From Romanomermis culicivorax (Eukaryota; Nematoda; Enoplea; Mermithida; Mermithidae): a stretch of DNA of 64,000 bases. The position numbers and the translations under genes were made by a program. The notes under the pieces were generated by a model. The model searched no databases, had not been told where the DNA came from, and was given only the letters and a program-made list of their open reading frames with translations. Below, piece by piece: positions 63,890-64,000 of this stretch; the stretch's first letter is position 1, and each line of letters opens with the position of its first letter. Location of the stretch: positions 310,001-374,000 of the forward strand of contig CAWUHX010000289.1 of NCBI GenBank assembly GCA_963922205.1. The letters are read 5' to 3'.

Positions 63890-64000
63890 GAATAAAAATC
63901 ATCTCCAATATCATAGATAATATGTTAGTCAATACTCTATGTATAAAACATTTACAAATTGTAGATAATTGGTTAGTTAACACTTTATATATGGTAACAA
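63890..64000. repeat. 57-bp TS1 intron minisatellite, second locus
   Basis: Units with TCCAATATCATAGATAATAT and GTAGATAATTGGTTAGTTAA follow the TS4 exon, just as in TS1 after 592. The array runs off the window end. Confidence 0.85.

Overview
The window looks like nuclear DNA from a nematode. The genes are split by GT-AG introns. A V-ATPase subunit F gene ends in a nematode-like FNPEEFR. A chemoreceptor of the nematode-restricted Srt type is present. Between exons the DNA is extremely AT-rich, and almost every intron and intergenic gap over a few hundred bases is a tandem array of its own. Real exons stand out as short islands with normal codon use. Nearly all long open frames outside them (runs of F/S/I/L or K/N/R) are translations of these arrays and are not annotated as genes.

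Layout. 80-2485 (+): last five exons of a thymidylate synthase gene (TS1) whose 5' exons lie before the window. 2860-2922 (+): orphan first exon resembling ribose-5-phosphate isomerase A. 3.2-8.2 kb: arrays. 8232-11380 and 16982-19766 (+): two copies of V-ATPase subunit F in a duplication of about 8.75 kb. 21.6-24.0 kb: A-rich arrays. 24261-29065 (-): five-exon Srt-type GPCR whose two long introns are minisatellites. 29.3-37.2 kb: arrays, a dispersed element present in both orientations, and one G/C-tract island. 37748-47916 (+): complete seven-exon thymidylate synthase (TS2, 308 aa). 49724-58495 (+): TS3, a tandem copy of TS2 exons 3-7 whose exon 3 is broken by a 50-bp patch copied from exon 4. 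59972-61303 (-): two exons encoding the N-terminal part of an M1 aminopeptidase, without the catalytic part. 63060-63172 (-): remnant of a family-B DNA polymerase exonuclease motif. 63740-64000 (+): decayed exon of a fourth thymidylate synthase copy, followed by the same 57-bp minisatellite that fills an intron of TS1.

Gene duplication here comes with tandem growth of introns. Matching introns at the same splice positions are 59 and 90 bp in TS1 but 1.3 and 3.3 kb in TS2. Several rearrangements carry pieces of exons: repeated exon-2 starts in the subunit F introns, a 42-bp inverted exon-6 splice acceptor inside TS2 intron 6, and the exon-4 patch in TS3 exon 3. TS2 and TS3 differ only by synonymous changes outside the patch, whereas the two subunit F copies differ almost only by amino-acid changes. 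The TS2/TS3 introns also hold two interlocked sets of complementary repeat arrays around exons 3-5. Nucleotide synthesis, proton pumping, chemosensation and peptide cleavage are unrelated tasks, and nothing suggests the genes form one pathway.
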